Shown here in pieces: positions 1 through 10,768 of a stretch of 64,000 nt of DNA. Source of the stretch: Elephas maximus indicus (taxonomy: Eukaryota > Chordata > Mammalia > Proboscidea > Elephantidae); contig NC_064825.1 of assembly GCF_024166365.1 (NCBI RefSeq), positions 105,600,480-105,664,479 on the forward strand, in the 5' to 3' direction. Position 1 is the stretch's first letter. The number at the start of each line of letters is the position of its first letter. The notes under the pieces are model-generated. The model worked only from the letters and a program-made list of their open reading frames with translations. It did not search any database and was not told the origin of the DNA. The position numbers were made by a program, and so were the translations under genes.

Positions 1-1259
1 CTCTTGCAATACAGTCAGTAGCACTACCAGAATAAATAAACTGATAAGAGGAAGTGGTCCAAACTCTTGAGATGGCCAAGAAGAGCATTCAGAGGCTTAG
101 GAAATTTGAGAAGTAAAATCATAGGACGTGTTTTAATGGTGAGAAACTAGCATTATGTATATATAAAACTGACATGATGTTAAAATGCTTTTTTGGATTT
201 TAAACCAAATAATTTATACAAAGACATATCTTAAAAAGAATCAATAGATGTACAATGAAATATTGAGAACAGAATTAGAAAGTAACTGGGTGGAGATGAT
301 ATAAATCTAAGTGCTAAGACAGAATTACAAAAATGCTAGATCAAATAAATAGTTGAACAAATGAATTATTAACTAAATGATTGAGCCAGTAATCGTATTT
401 TAGCTAGACATAATAGGAAGTCGGAAAGTATTATACCAGAAAAAAACATTGTTTTTCAAGTACTATAGCACTTTTCCTAATGCTTTTGATACTTGGGGGA
501 GTCAACCTACAAACATTACTGGGAACACTGAAAAATGTATTAAAACTGCATTTTCCCATTTGTTGCTAAAAAGTTGTAATTGTTATACTAACACTATCAG
601 TGCTTTCATAGAGTGAAGAAAGAAAATTTTCATGACATAGTTGTTTTTGGTTTTGAACTTTCTAAAAAAATCTTTGTATTACTAGTAATGAAATAAAATG
701 TCCCACATATCTGATCTAGTCTCAATAATTACGTAATTATTAGTGTTATTTATACTAATTATCAAGTATTAAAATTCCATCCACTCCAAAACTTATTTTT
801 CAGCCTTGTGAAAATTTTGTAACCTTACGCGGGGGAAAATCATACCAGAGACTAAAGAGAGTGACGGCACAAGAGTAAAAAAAAATTGAATGTATTCATG
901 ACAACTTTAATCCTCATTGCTAGAATTTATTACTTCCCTGGCAGATAATGGCATCTTGAATGAGACAAATGACATGTACAGGGTGCTGGAAATCGTAGTT
1001 CAGAGAAAATAAGCTACATACTATTTTGTGACTTAAAGTCACAATGTGAAAATCTTTGATATACACTCTAAGGACATATTTCCCTTAACTTGTAAAACTC
1101 TTTGGTGAAATGAGTTTTAGTACAATATCTAATGACTACTACAATCTTATGATAATCATGCTTAGTTTCCACATGTATTTTTTTAGAGATACATTCTGTT
1201 AGGAGAACCTGAATCTTCAGAAAAAGATCCACCAAATCATAGATTCCTCATATGTGGCC

Positions 1260-1429
1260 CAAAAAAGCAAAACTGGACTCACTGCTGTCAAGTTGATTCT
1301 GGCTCATAGCGACCCTATCGGAGAGAGTAGAACTGCCCATAGGGTTTCCAAGGAGCAGCTGGTAGATTCAAACTGCCGACATTTTGGTTAGCAGCCGAGC
1401 TCTTAACTGCTGGGTCGCCAGGGCTCCAC
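1260..1429 (-). repeat. AfroSINE-type SINE, antisense
   Basis: The complement reads as the standard SINE body, with the tRNA-like head at the right end. It is flanked by the 9-bp repeat tatgtggcc at 1251-1259 and 1430-1438, taken as the target-site duplication. Copy C keeps only the first roughly 25 bases of the same insertion near 35720, with the rest deleted. Copies B (near 23050) and D (near 50475) have an empty site. Confidence 0.85.
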
Positions 1430-1867
1430 TATGTGGCCAGAGGTCAGTAAATGACATCATCGAGAAAGCTGGAACAATAAAAAATCAGGGGAAAAAAAGA
1501 CATGATAAATGCAAGTAAATTACAGATTTTGCTTCAAGAAGTGTATAGAGACCTTACTGCAATCATGAACTAGTGAGGGAATTATATAGTCAGGAAATGT
1601 TATAATAATTGTCATTTTACTAATTGTAAATGTGATGAAAAAATTAGCTAACTGACTTCTTCAAGATATTAGTAATAAAAAGAATAAAAATCAGTTATCT
1701 GAACTGCTGGTATAGTGTTGTCTCATGACAATGTGATACATCTTTATTAAATTAAAAAAAAAATACCACCACAATTGAAACCATATTCATTATTCCTATC
1801 ATCATCATCATCATGGACTATGTATCAAATTCTTGTAAAATATAAAATATTAAATGAGAAGGGCTGC

Positions 1868-2590
1868 ATGCATTTTTTCTAAATTTCATTTAATTTGTTG
1901 TTGTCAGTGAAAATATATACAGCAAAACATATACCAATTCAACAGCTTCTACATGTGCAACTTAGCGACATTGATTACATTGTTCAACTTGTGCAAGGAT
2001 TCTCTCTCTTCTTTTCTGAGTTTTTTTTTTTTTTATTATTTCAGGATAACTTCTGGAAACATTTCTGGATTAATGTTTAAAGACTTTCTCCATGTAATAA
2101 TTCAGGGGTTCACCCAACCTTCATGGCTTCAGGAAGCCTGGAGCCTATGAGAATTTGAAATTCTGTTCTTCATTTTCCCCTTTTTGATCAGGATTCCTTT
2201 ATGGAATCTTTGATCCAAATATTCGGTAATGATAGCTAGGCACCATGCGGTCCTTCTGGGCTCATGCCAAAGGAGGCAGTTGTTCATGGAGGCTAGTAGC
2301 CATACATTCCATATCCTCCTTCTGTTCTTGACTCTTCTTTTTCCTTTGTTGTTCCAAGTGAATAGAGACCAACTGTTGTCCCTTGGATGGCTGCTTGAAA
2401 GCTTTTAAGACCCAAGGCACTACTCAATGAACTACAAGATAGAAGAGGCACACTAAACACATTATTATGCCAGTTAACTGGGATGGCCCATGAAGCCATG
2501 AGCCTATACCTCCATGCCAAGGAACCAAATCCTCTGAGGTGTTTTCTATATGCATGTAAGGTGTTTGATAAATGCATTTTTACTTCCATA
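1868..2590 (-). repeat. L1 3' UTR fragment, antisense
   Basis: The plus strand opens with a T-rich segment. It ends in a block (about 2335-2420) resembling the 3' UTR block of the full-length L1 at 10236-10310 (gggttgagaccaattgatg-type and gcatttaagaccc-type words). A matching copy sits at 36665-37515 in copy C. No coding capacity is retained. Confidence 0.65.
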
Positions 2591-3245
2591 AAGAAAAAAA
2601 ATTAATGCATAATTGTAAATAACTATATGATGTAGAACTGTAACTATAAAACAGGAACTTAAATTGCCTTGTATACATATGTGCAATCATAACTAATTAT
2701 AGAATGTCAAAATTGTCAAGAGAACTGCTAATAGAAGTTCTCAGGGACAGATTCCCTGAATAATATCTTTATGTGAACTGTTGATTTGAGGATCTGGAGT
2801 TGCAGGATGGGCATTAATGGCTCTGTTGACGGATAGTCACCTTTTTTGATAAAGCTACTTGAAAGGTTTGATAATTTCGAACACGTTGGAAAGGACTAAA
2901 GTTTGCAAATATTAGCCAAACTAATATAGTCACAATGGGTGTGAACTTTAGGGAATTAAGAAAAAACTCCTGACTTTTTCCTCCCCTTTTATCTCATAGA
3001 TTTTTTCTTTTAAAATCTGAAGTGGTTTAGGAGTTGCTCTTGGGAGTGCAGTCATGAAAGAGATGAAATAAACCAGAGCATAAGGCCGTAGCTGCTAAAA
3101 AGAAGGTAGAAATACCTGGAAATTGAACTGGTTGAGGTGAGTAGGAGTGTTCTCTTACATCGTGTGCTCTGGCAGGAAGTTACTAGGGAGAGAACTAAGT
3201 GTATGTAAGCTTTCTTTTGTGGATATGATTTGAATCACTCTACAT

Positions 3246-3591
3246 GGGAGGCACTGGTGGTTCAGTGTTAGAATTCTTGTCTTGATGCAGGAGACCTGGG
3301 TTCAGTTCTTGGCCAATACACCTCAAGCATACCCATTGCTCATCTGTCAGTGTAGGTTTGAACGTTACTATGACGCTGAACAGGTTTCAGTGGAGCTTCT
3401 AGACTAAGATGGACCAGCAAGAAAGGCCTGGCTCTCTACTTCTGAAAATCAGCTAATGAAAGCCCTGTGGATCAGAATGGACTGACCCACACAACTGATT
3501 ATGCAGATGGCACAGGAACAAGCAGTGTTTCCCCTTTGCGGATGGGGTGGCCATGAGCCAGAGCTGACCGGACAGCAGCTGACAACAACAA
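3246..3591 (+). repeat. tRNA-Gly-headed SINE with RTE-like body
   Basis: The head (3246-3318) resembles a glycine tRNA: GCACTGGTGGTTCAGTG, an A-box region, then GGTTCAGTTC as the B box. The middle (about 3340-3480) matches the 5' part of the RTE copy at 52470-52670, including the words catctgtcag and gagcttctagactaag. The end (gccatgagcc...gacaacaacaa) resembles RTE/AfroSINE 3' ends. A paralogous copy lies at 38199-38549. Copy D has the uninterrupted site near 52292. Confidence 0.7.
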
Positions 3592-3797
3592 TCCCACATA
3601 GGTATATAGTAGGTTTAATAATTTAATAATTAATAACATTAATGCTGTCAACATTCATTGATGCATGAAAACCTCTAGATTTATGCAAAAGTTTGAGGTA
3701 GGAGACAGCAGTATCCATTTACCCACGAACTTATTTAATCACTCGTTTAATTACTCACTCAATGAACACTCATTTTTCATTTACTATTTTCCAGTCA

Positions 3798-3962
3798 GAA
3801 ACTCTGGTGGCATAGTGGTTAAGTGCTACAGCTGCTAACCAAAATGTCAGCAGTTCGAATCCACCAGGTGCTCTTTGGAAACTCTATGGCACAGTTCTAC
3901 TCTGTCCTATAGGGTCGCTATGGGTCGGAATCGACTCGACAGCAACGGGATTGGTTTATTGT
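3798..3962 (+). repeat. AfroSINE-type SINE
   Basis: It starts gaaactctggtggcatagtg, contains the B-box-like cagttcgaatccacc and ends cggaatcgactcgacagc. It is flanked by ccagtca (3791-3797 and 3963-3969). The corresponding site in copy C (near 38675) is empty, so the insertion followed the A/C duplication. Confidence 0.85.
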
Positions 3963-4384
3963 CCAGTCAGAAACAACACAATGGCTTTTGTTTTCTATTG
4001 CCCAAAATTTGTGAAATAGAAACAGAAAAGGATACTAAAAAATACAAGTATGAAAATTCAGACAACTGATTAATTAAGGAAACTAATTTTGTATAGTTGC
4101 AAGAATATGTAAATATATTAATAGCTTGAATTTTGCTCTTAGTTTTTACTAAGAAAGTGCAGAACAGATCACACTTTTATTTGTACAAGAAGATTATTGT
4201 AAAGATACGGAACAGTGAAGTTAGAGCAGTTTTTCAAGTATACACTCAAGCACAGTAAACTTCAGGCTAGGTATCTCACAGTACGTCATAAGCTAGAATT
4301 GACCTGTTAACAGGGAAATGTGGAGACCTGAAATGTTTCATAACTGTGTGACACACACTTAAAATGTTAATAATTAAGCTCATC

Positions 4385-4780
4385 ATAGTACTTTCAAAAT
4401 GGAGTGAAATAAACACAACAAAACATTTGCTAATTCAACAATTTCTACATGCATAATTGAGTGATAATAAATACGTTCTTCTTGTGTAACTGTTATCATT
4501 ACCCTTTTACAAATTATTCCACCACCATTAACATAAACTCTATGCTTCCTAGGTAAAAACTCTCCTTTTCTCCCTGCTCCCATAATCACTACTAACCTTT
4601 GGTTTCTATATATTTGCATATTTCCTTTAAGTGAGAAAACAACGCATTTGTCTTTGTGTGACTGACTTATTTCCCTAAGAATAAAGTTTTCAAATTTCAT
4701 CCATGTTGTGGTATCAGGACTTTATTTCTCTTTATGATTGACCAATACTGATGGAGACTTAGGTTGTTTCGACCTCATCC
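4385..4780 (-). repeat. L1 3' fragment just downstream of the OR gene
   Basis: It is related to the L1 sequence at 10660-10840 (the plus-strand words around gactgacttattt and ctgatggaga match the tail of L1 ORF2 and the 3' UTR). It ends two bases before the stop codon of the OR gene. On the gene's strand it supplies an AATAAA at 4721-4726, about 57 bases after the stop. Its paralogue in copy C is 39120-39514. Confidence 0.65.
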
Positions 4781-4782
4781 TA

Positions 4783-5727
4783 CTACATTTTAAGAAAGAA
4801 TTTTCTCAGTGCGGCAATAACATCTTTGTTTCTAAGGCTGTATATCATGGGATTAAACAGCGGAGTCACTATGGTGTAAAAAAGAGAGAGTAGCTTGTCC
4901 ATTCCTGCAGAATGATAGGATTTGGGTCTTAAATAGGTGATGGTAGTAGATCCAAAGAATAAAAGCACAACCAGCAGGTGAGAAGAACATGTGGAGAAGG
5001 CTTTAGCCTGTCCTGAGGCTGTTGGCAACTTTAAAATGGTGCAGATGATTTTACTGTAGGAGGCAAGTATCAACATAAAAGGGACAGTGACAATCAATAT
5101 AGTTACTACATAGACAGACATCTCATGAACAGCAGTGTCCCCACAGGCCAGCTTGATGATATGAGGGATGTCACAGAAGAAGTGGTTAATTTGGTTACAA
5201 TTGCAAAAATGTAGACAGAAAACCTGAGTTGTTTGCCCTATCTGGACTGGGATGCCAATGATCCAGGAGCCAACTGCTAGCTGGACACACATCTTTTGGT
5301 TCATGACTAGAGGGTAGTGCAGAGGGTTACAAATGGCCACATAGCGGTCATAAGCCATCACTGCCAGGAGGAAACATTCAGTGGCCCCCAGCATAAGAAA
5401 GAAGCACATTTGGGTAGCACATCCCAGCACAGAAATGCTTCTGTTCTGTGTCCAAAGATTCATTAGCATCCTGGGTAGAGTGACAGTTACATAAGAAATT
5501 TCCAATAAGGAAAAATTTGCCAGGAAAAAATACATGGGTTTCTGTAATGCAGGATCGAGACTGGTTAGTACTATTATGAGGCTATTTCCAATTATAATAA
5601 TTATGTAAATGATGGAGAACACTCCAAAGAGAAATCCTTGGAGATTTGAAAGATCAGAAAATCCCAGCAGTACAAATTGCATCACTGTAGAGACATTGCC
5701 TTCAGCTTTTTTCACTTCACATTTCAT
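4783..5727 (-). CDS. OR10AG1-like: Olfactory receptor, OR10AG1-like (copy A)
   Basis: This is a 314-residue odorant-binding class A GPCR. Such receptors act in the ciliary membrane of olfactory neurons and signal through Golf and adenylyl cyclase (family knowledge). Visible features: an N-glycosylation site NVS at residues 11-13; TM1 with GN at 47-48; PMYFFLANFS at 64-73; C103, the likely disulfide partner in EC2 of C185; MAYDRYVAIC at 124-133; SY at 223-224 ending TM5; KAFSTCSSHL at 242-251; and PMIYSLRN at 293-300. The length is normal and there is no internal stop. The ATG is preceded directly by a splice acceptor, which fixes the start. It is about 88% identical by hand count (39 differences) to the gene at 39709-40653 and more distant from 59770-60711. 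Assignment to OR10AG is from remembered family resemblance. The odorant is unknown. Confidence 0.93.
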   Translation of the reverse strand: MKCEVKKAEGNVSTVMQFVLLGFSDLSNLQGFLFGVFSIIYIIIIIGNSLIIVLTSLDPALQKPMYFFLANFSLLEISYVTVTLPRMLMNLWTQNRSISVLGCATQMCFFLMLGATECFLLAVMAYDRYVAICNPLHYPLVMNQKMCVQLAVGSWIIGIPVQIGQTTQVFCLHFCNCNQINHFFCDIPHIIKLACGDTAVHEMSVYVVTILIVTVPFMLILASYSKIICTILKLPTASGQAKAFSTCSSHLLVVLLFFGSTTITYLRPKSYHSAGMDKLLSLFYTIVTPLFNPMIYSLRNKDVIAALRKFFLKM

Positions 5728-5757
5728 CTGTAGGAAAGATTAAATTAGAAATACAAG
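5728..5757 (-). other. Splice acceptor abutting the OR ATG (copy A)
   Basis: On the minus strand the sequence before the ATG is a T/C-rich tract ending CTTTCCTACAG, with a possible branch point CTAAT about 20 bases upstream. OR genes usually have a non-coding first exon spliced to a single coding exon. Here the coding exon would begin with the A of ATG. The same arrangement occurs at 40654 and 60712. Confidence 0.6.
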
Positions 5758-6810
5758 TTACTCACTTTCTTGGCTTTTGCATGCTCACTTGCAAACTGGG
5801 AATTGTATGCCTTACAATTTTTCCAACTCCGTATAGGAACAAACCCCATAAATGACAGTTGCTCTAGAACAATGGTCAAGTGTATTTTTAAATTATTGCT
5901 CAATAAATCTGCAAGAAATATTTCCTTTTTTTTTTTCTTTTCCCCTGTTAAGGGTTTCCTTATATTTCTTTGTTCCCGTTGATGGCATATGTGATTTTAA
6001 ATTTTGCTATTCATCTAAACAGTCAAAATCTCAAAATTTGAGATTATGTTCAATGTTTTTGTTTTTTTTTTTTTTCCCAATGGTAGTGATTACTCCATTT
6101 TTTTTTTCTTGGAATGCTTTCTTCTCCACTCTGTTTTCCAATATTATCAGTTTTGAATTAATTTCATCGTCTAAATAAAGACTCTCCAAGTCATTTATCA
6201 CAGTTTTGAACCACCTAAATGTATTTAATAGGAAATGTTGGTTTTCCTGCGGTATCTCAAAAAGTCTCGTTTTGCTTTAGCATAAAGTTCATCAAGGCCA
6301 TTTTGTTATAAAACGTGATGATGAGCTAATTCCCAAATGTTATGGGCTGGCATTTGATCTTAAAATCTGTGTTTATGTTTCAGTGTAAGGTCTGTGAAGT
6401 CAGAAGTGATATTTGTAAACACATTTTGTAGTCAGGCATAAGTTAGGCACAAGTTCACCTAGGATTTGTGCAAAAGCAGTTTGAACTAGAATGCCCACCT
6501 CTTTATTCTGCATACACACCTGTTCTATAAGAGGGACATTAACCACAATTCATCCATATTTTCCTAAATCATCCCACAGTCACTACTTGCTCTCTTTCTG
6601 CCAACCTCATTTGTGCCCTTCAGTCAGCTCTCTTGCACACACTGCATACTGCACACAGGTGAGTGTTAAACTGTGACTGTCAATTTTTATTATGCACTTT
6701 TCTTACCCCTATTCCTACATTATAAGCTTCTTATTGAATTCAATATATTTTTCCTATGCAGTGCATAGTGTTTGTTCAACAAAGCATGATTTATTAATAC
6801 CCATATAACC

Positions 6811-6966
6811 AAAAAACCAAACTTCCCGCTGTCGAGTTGATTCCAACTCATAGAGACTCTATAGAACAGAGTAGAACTGACCCATGGGGTTTCCAAGGCT
6901 GAAATCTTTACAGAAGCAGACTGCTAGTGGCTACAAACTGCTGACCTTTCAGTTAGCAGCCACAGA
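6811..6966 (-). repeat. AfroSINE-type SINE, antisense
   Basis: It begins aaaaaaccaaacttcccgct, followed by gagttgattccaactcatag and ending with ctgacctttcagttagcagcc. The paralogous copy is at 41710-41868 in copy C, so it predates that duplication. Confidence 0.85.
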
Positions 6967-7269
6967 ACTTGATTTAATAACTTATTTGTCAGATTATGTA
7001 AATGAATGAAATTGATTGAGACTTCAGAATAATTTCCAGGTACTAAAGATGGGCTCCTACTTAATATCTGACCTGCCTCCCAACATTACTAGATTTATGG
7101 ATCTAATACTGCTTTTTTTTTTTTTTCCTTTCTGTATGGGTTTTTTATGTTAAAGAATAATACTCATTTTATTCACACTTATAGAATTAGCACATTACCT
7201 CATTGTTTTCAGTATTGCTAGATAACTTCTTTGTGTAAATTAATTTGAAAGTAAATACAGATGTTTGCT

Positions 7270-7512
7270 TTTTGTGACTAGTTGCCATTGAGTCCGTTCT
7301 AACTCATGATAACCCCACATGTTCAGAGTAGAGTTGCTCCATATGGTTTTTAAGGCTGTGACCTTTTGGAAGCAGATTACCAGCCCTATCTTCCAAGGCA
7401 CGCCAAGGTAACTCAAACTGCCAGCCATTTGGCTTCTACTATGAGTCAGAATCGACTCAACGGCAGTGGGTTTATACTACTTAACTCTTAACTGTTCCAA
7501 CCTCCCTGGGAC
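7270..7512 (-). repeat. AfroSINE-type SINE, antisense, with nested SINE tail
   Basis: A diverged antisense SINE (gttgccattgagtccgttct ... cagccatttggct). It is interrupted at about 7438-7475 by a short sense-strand SINE 3' end (atgagtcagaatcgactcaa). The outer element recurs at 42150-42355 in copy C without the inner piece. Confidence 0.75.
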
Positions 7513-9339
7513 CTGTCAGCGGAGATTAACTCATTGCAAAGAGGAGACTCACCTACAACTATATACTAAGGATGTTAAGCATGTATTATGTCCTAGAGGA
7601 GACACAATTCAGACAGTAGCAAAATCTGGACATTCTATGGATTTTCTGTGACTAAGTAAAGGAAAATCAAATAACCACTTATTGTAGCATCTACAATATT
7701 CTAGACTAAATAGTAAAGCACTAAAGTTATTTTCACAATCATCATCTGATGTGGTTCTCCCAATAAAAATTGGATTGTAGGGAATGTTAAAGATACTATA
7801 AGTGAGTCTTAAGGATGGCCAGAAACTATTGTCTAACACATAATATTAATATGATTTGAATTCTTTATACTATACAACCCATACTTTCACTTCTCCATTC
7901 TATAAAACTATAGCCATGTTTTATTCACCTGTGTAATTCAATCTAGTGCCTAAGGCACAGAAGACGATCAAAATTATTTGTTGAATGTTTTTCGACACCG
8001 TGCATCGTGTAGCCACACTTGATCTGACTATCGTCCTCAGAAACTGTGCCCTCATTATTTTGTCTGATCTTTTCCTAAACTCTTCTCTCAATCTTAGACT
8101 CCCCCTCTGCCTTATTCCCACTGATGAAGCAAGGCACTACATTTGTAAAGAAACCTAAAACTAAGCTGGGAAGAAACAGAAATACCTGAAGCTGCAAACA
8201 CGAATCTAGTGTTCTACGTCTCCTGCAGCTACTGAGACCGTTTTTTCTTTTGGTGAAAAGGAGAAACGGTGTTATGAAAATCAAAAATGATTCTCAATGT
8301 AAAGCCAGTATTAAAGCAAGAAATATTGTAATTATTCACATTCTATCCAACTTCCGCAAATCTTTAGAAACTACTGCTTATACAACTCAGAAAGAAAATA
8401 ACTAGATACACATGCTGGCATGTCTATATTTATTCAAACACTTTATGTTTATTTTTCTGGTCTCCACACTCTGGTTGGGGCAGAGCTTTTGTTATCAAAT
8501 AAAACCTCATGACAATCCTTTGCTAGTACCCCAGGGCTTAACTGTTCTAACCTCCTTGGTTCAAGCAATAATATATTAATATTTTGCTTGAGTACACGGC
8601 AAGTTTAAAATAAAATAGAAGATAGGAAATGAATGTTAGAAATTGATGAACGCAGTTCAGAGGTATTTTTCCTCTAGTAGAAGTCTCTCACGATAAAAAG
8701 AAAACTATGCCAACATATCCCTAGTATTTTCAGATTAATCATGGAACTTAACTCTTAACAAACAAATACTTTCTTAGATACCTGTAGGAAACAAATGCAT
8801 TTCAATTATGTCCATTCACAATCTTGTTCTTTATACATGTATTGTTTGGTTTTTATGAGATATGATCCATAGATTTAATACATGTAAAATATTTACACCC
8901 ATCCTTAACATACAGCAATCAATCAACAAATGTTAGCACATAGGATGATGATGATAATGATGAAGCCAGTAAGTTTTGGTATATTGGCTTATTATATTAC
9001 TGAATTCTCATTTTATCTCATTTCATCCCATAATCATGAAAATAAGAAATGTACAATGACTGAACAGTGTTCAAAATTGAAAAAAAAATTACTGTTTTTT
9101 CTTTTCTAAAATTGAATGCTCTTTGCTGTTGCATATAAAATAAAGATACACATAAAAATAAACTGATTTTGGATAAACATAGTGCATGCTTACCTGTTTG
9201 ATTAAGGAAAATTTCGTGCTTACCTTTAGGGATTGAGATAAAATGACAAATAAGCTTTTTGTAACAGTTAAATTATTCACTTTTATTGGAACAGCAGTTA
9301 ACCACCATCTAAAAGATATCCTACTCTCAGCACAAATAA

Positions 9340-9395
9340 CCCAAAACTAAACCCGTTGCCATCTAAGTTGATTCCAACTCATTAGGGAACCTAGT
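9340..9395 (-). repeat. Truncated SINE fragment
   Basis: The words aaactaaacccgttgccatc and ttgattccaactcatt are the antisense tail of an AfroSINE-type element. The copy C site near 44640 lacks it. Confidence 0.6.
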
Positions 9396-9646
9396 CTTCT
9401 TTAAATAGGAGAAGGTCTCTGCCCTGGGGAACAACTCCATTCCCAGGTTATTTTCTAATAGAACTAAGCCATTTTGACTGCCACTCAAGAGTTTCCTACA
9501 ATAATAAAAAACATATCTGTTAAACATTTTTTAAAAATTCTGTTGAATCTACAGATCTTATAGGTAGTATCAGCATCTTAACAACGTTTGGTCCTCTATT
9601 CATAAGCACGGAATATCCTCCCATTTATTTAGGTCTTCTTTAATGT
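9396..9646 (-). repeat. Older L1 ORF2 fragment, left part (antisense)
   Basis: The sequence reads as antisense L1 ORF2 (around ccatttatttaggtcttctt). It is split by the younger full-length L1 and continues at 17091-17245. The same fragment is uninterrupted at 44740-45045 in copy C. Confidence 0.7.
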
Positions 9647-9660
9647 CTAACCATAACATT
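9647..9660 (+). repeat. Target-site duplication of full-length L1, left
   Basis: ctaaccataacatt here is identical to 17077-17090. It flanks the poly-T start and the gtggggccaagatggcgg 5' end of the L1 on the minus strand. The copy C empty site (near 44895) has related sequence without an L1. Confidence 0.9.
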
Positions 9661-10768
9661 TTTTTTTTTTATTAACTTTTATTGAGCTTCAAGTGAACGT
9701 TTACAATTCAAGTCAGTCTGTCACATATAAGTTTACATACATCTTACTTCGTACTCCCACTTGCTCTCCGCATAATGAGTCAGCCCTTCCAGTCTCTCCT
9801 TTCGTGACAATTTTGCCAGCTTCCAACTCTATCCTCCCATCCCCCCTCCAGACAGGAGATGCCAACACAGTCTCAAGTGTCCACCTGATATAATTAGCTC
9901 ACTCTTCATCAGCATCTCTCTCCCACCCACTGTCCAGTCCCTTTCATGTCTGATGAATTGTCTTCGGGGATGGTTCCCGTCCTGTGCCAACAGAAGGTTT
10001 GGGATTCCTCTAGTCTCAGTCAGACCATTAAGTATGGACTTTTTATGAGAATTTGGAGTCTGCATCCCACTGATCTCCTGCTCCCTCAGGGGTTCTCTGT
10101 TGTGCTCCCTGTCAGGGCAGTCATCGATTGTGGCTGGGCACCAACTAGTTCTTCTGGTCTCAGGATGATGTAGGTCTCTGGTTCATGTGGCCCTTTCTGT
10201 CTCTTGGGCTCTTAGTTGTCGTGTGGCCTTGGTGTTCTTCATTTTCCTTTGCTCCAGGTGGGTTGAGACCAATTGATGCATCTTAGATGGCCGCTTGTTA
10301 GCATTTAAGACCCCAGACGCCACCTTTCAAAGTGGGATGCAGAATGTTTTCATAATAGAATAATTTTGCCAATTGACTTAGAAGTCCCCTTAAACCATAG
10401 TCCCCAAACCCCCGCCCTTGCTCCGCTGACCTTTGAAGCATTCATTTTATCCCGGAAACTTCTTTGCTTTTGGTCCAGTCCAACTGAGCTGACCTTCCAT
10501 GTATTAAGTGTTGACCTTCCCTTCACCTAAAGCAGTTCTTATCTACTGATTAATCAATAAAAAACCCTCTCCCTCCCTCCCTCCCTCACCCCCTGGTAAC
10601 CACAAAAGTGTGTGTTCTCAGTTTTTACTATTTCTCAAGATCTTATAATAGTGGTCTTATACAATATTTGTCCTTTTGCCTCTGACTAATTTCGCTCAGC
10701 ATAATGCCTTCCAGGTTCCTCCATGTTATCAAATGTTTCACAGATTCCTCACTGTTCTTTATCGATGT
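9661..10768 (-). other. L1 3' UTR with polypurine G-rich tract
   Basis: The region runs from the end of ORF2 to the poly-A tail. On the minus strand, 10564-10594 reads as runs of G (GGGGGTGAGGGAGGGAGGGA and onward), the polypurine, potential G-quadruplex tract typical of L1 3' UTRs. Short 3' UTR copies of this kind occur at 1868, 19184 and 36665. Confidence 0.75.

Larger units (their letters stand above)
1..9646. repeat. Segmental duplication copy A, left part
   Basis: This stretch aligns by eye, with frequent small differences, to copy C (about 32835-44890). Its first 3.7 kb also align to copy B (21184-24690) and copy D (48755-52460). The opening words at 1-60 recur at 21184. It contains one OR gene, several SINEs and L1 3' fragments listed separately. 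The rest (1-1250, 1440-1860, 2600-3240, 5760-6810, 6970-7260, 7520-9340) holds no gene or RNA I can support. It carries only simple AT-rich sequence, an (ATC)n tract near 1800 and short poly-T runs. The duplicate extends left of the window. Confidence 0.85.

Noticed and set aside
3246-3318. Possible tRNA-Gly gene (also 38199-38270)
   Set aside because: The promoter-box resemblance is real but the acceptor stem does not close, and the sequence continues into a SINE body.
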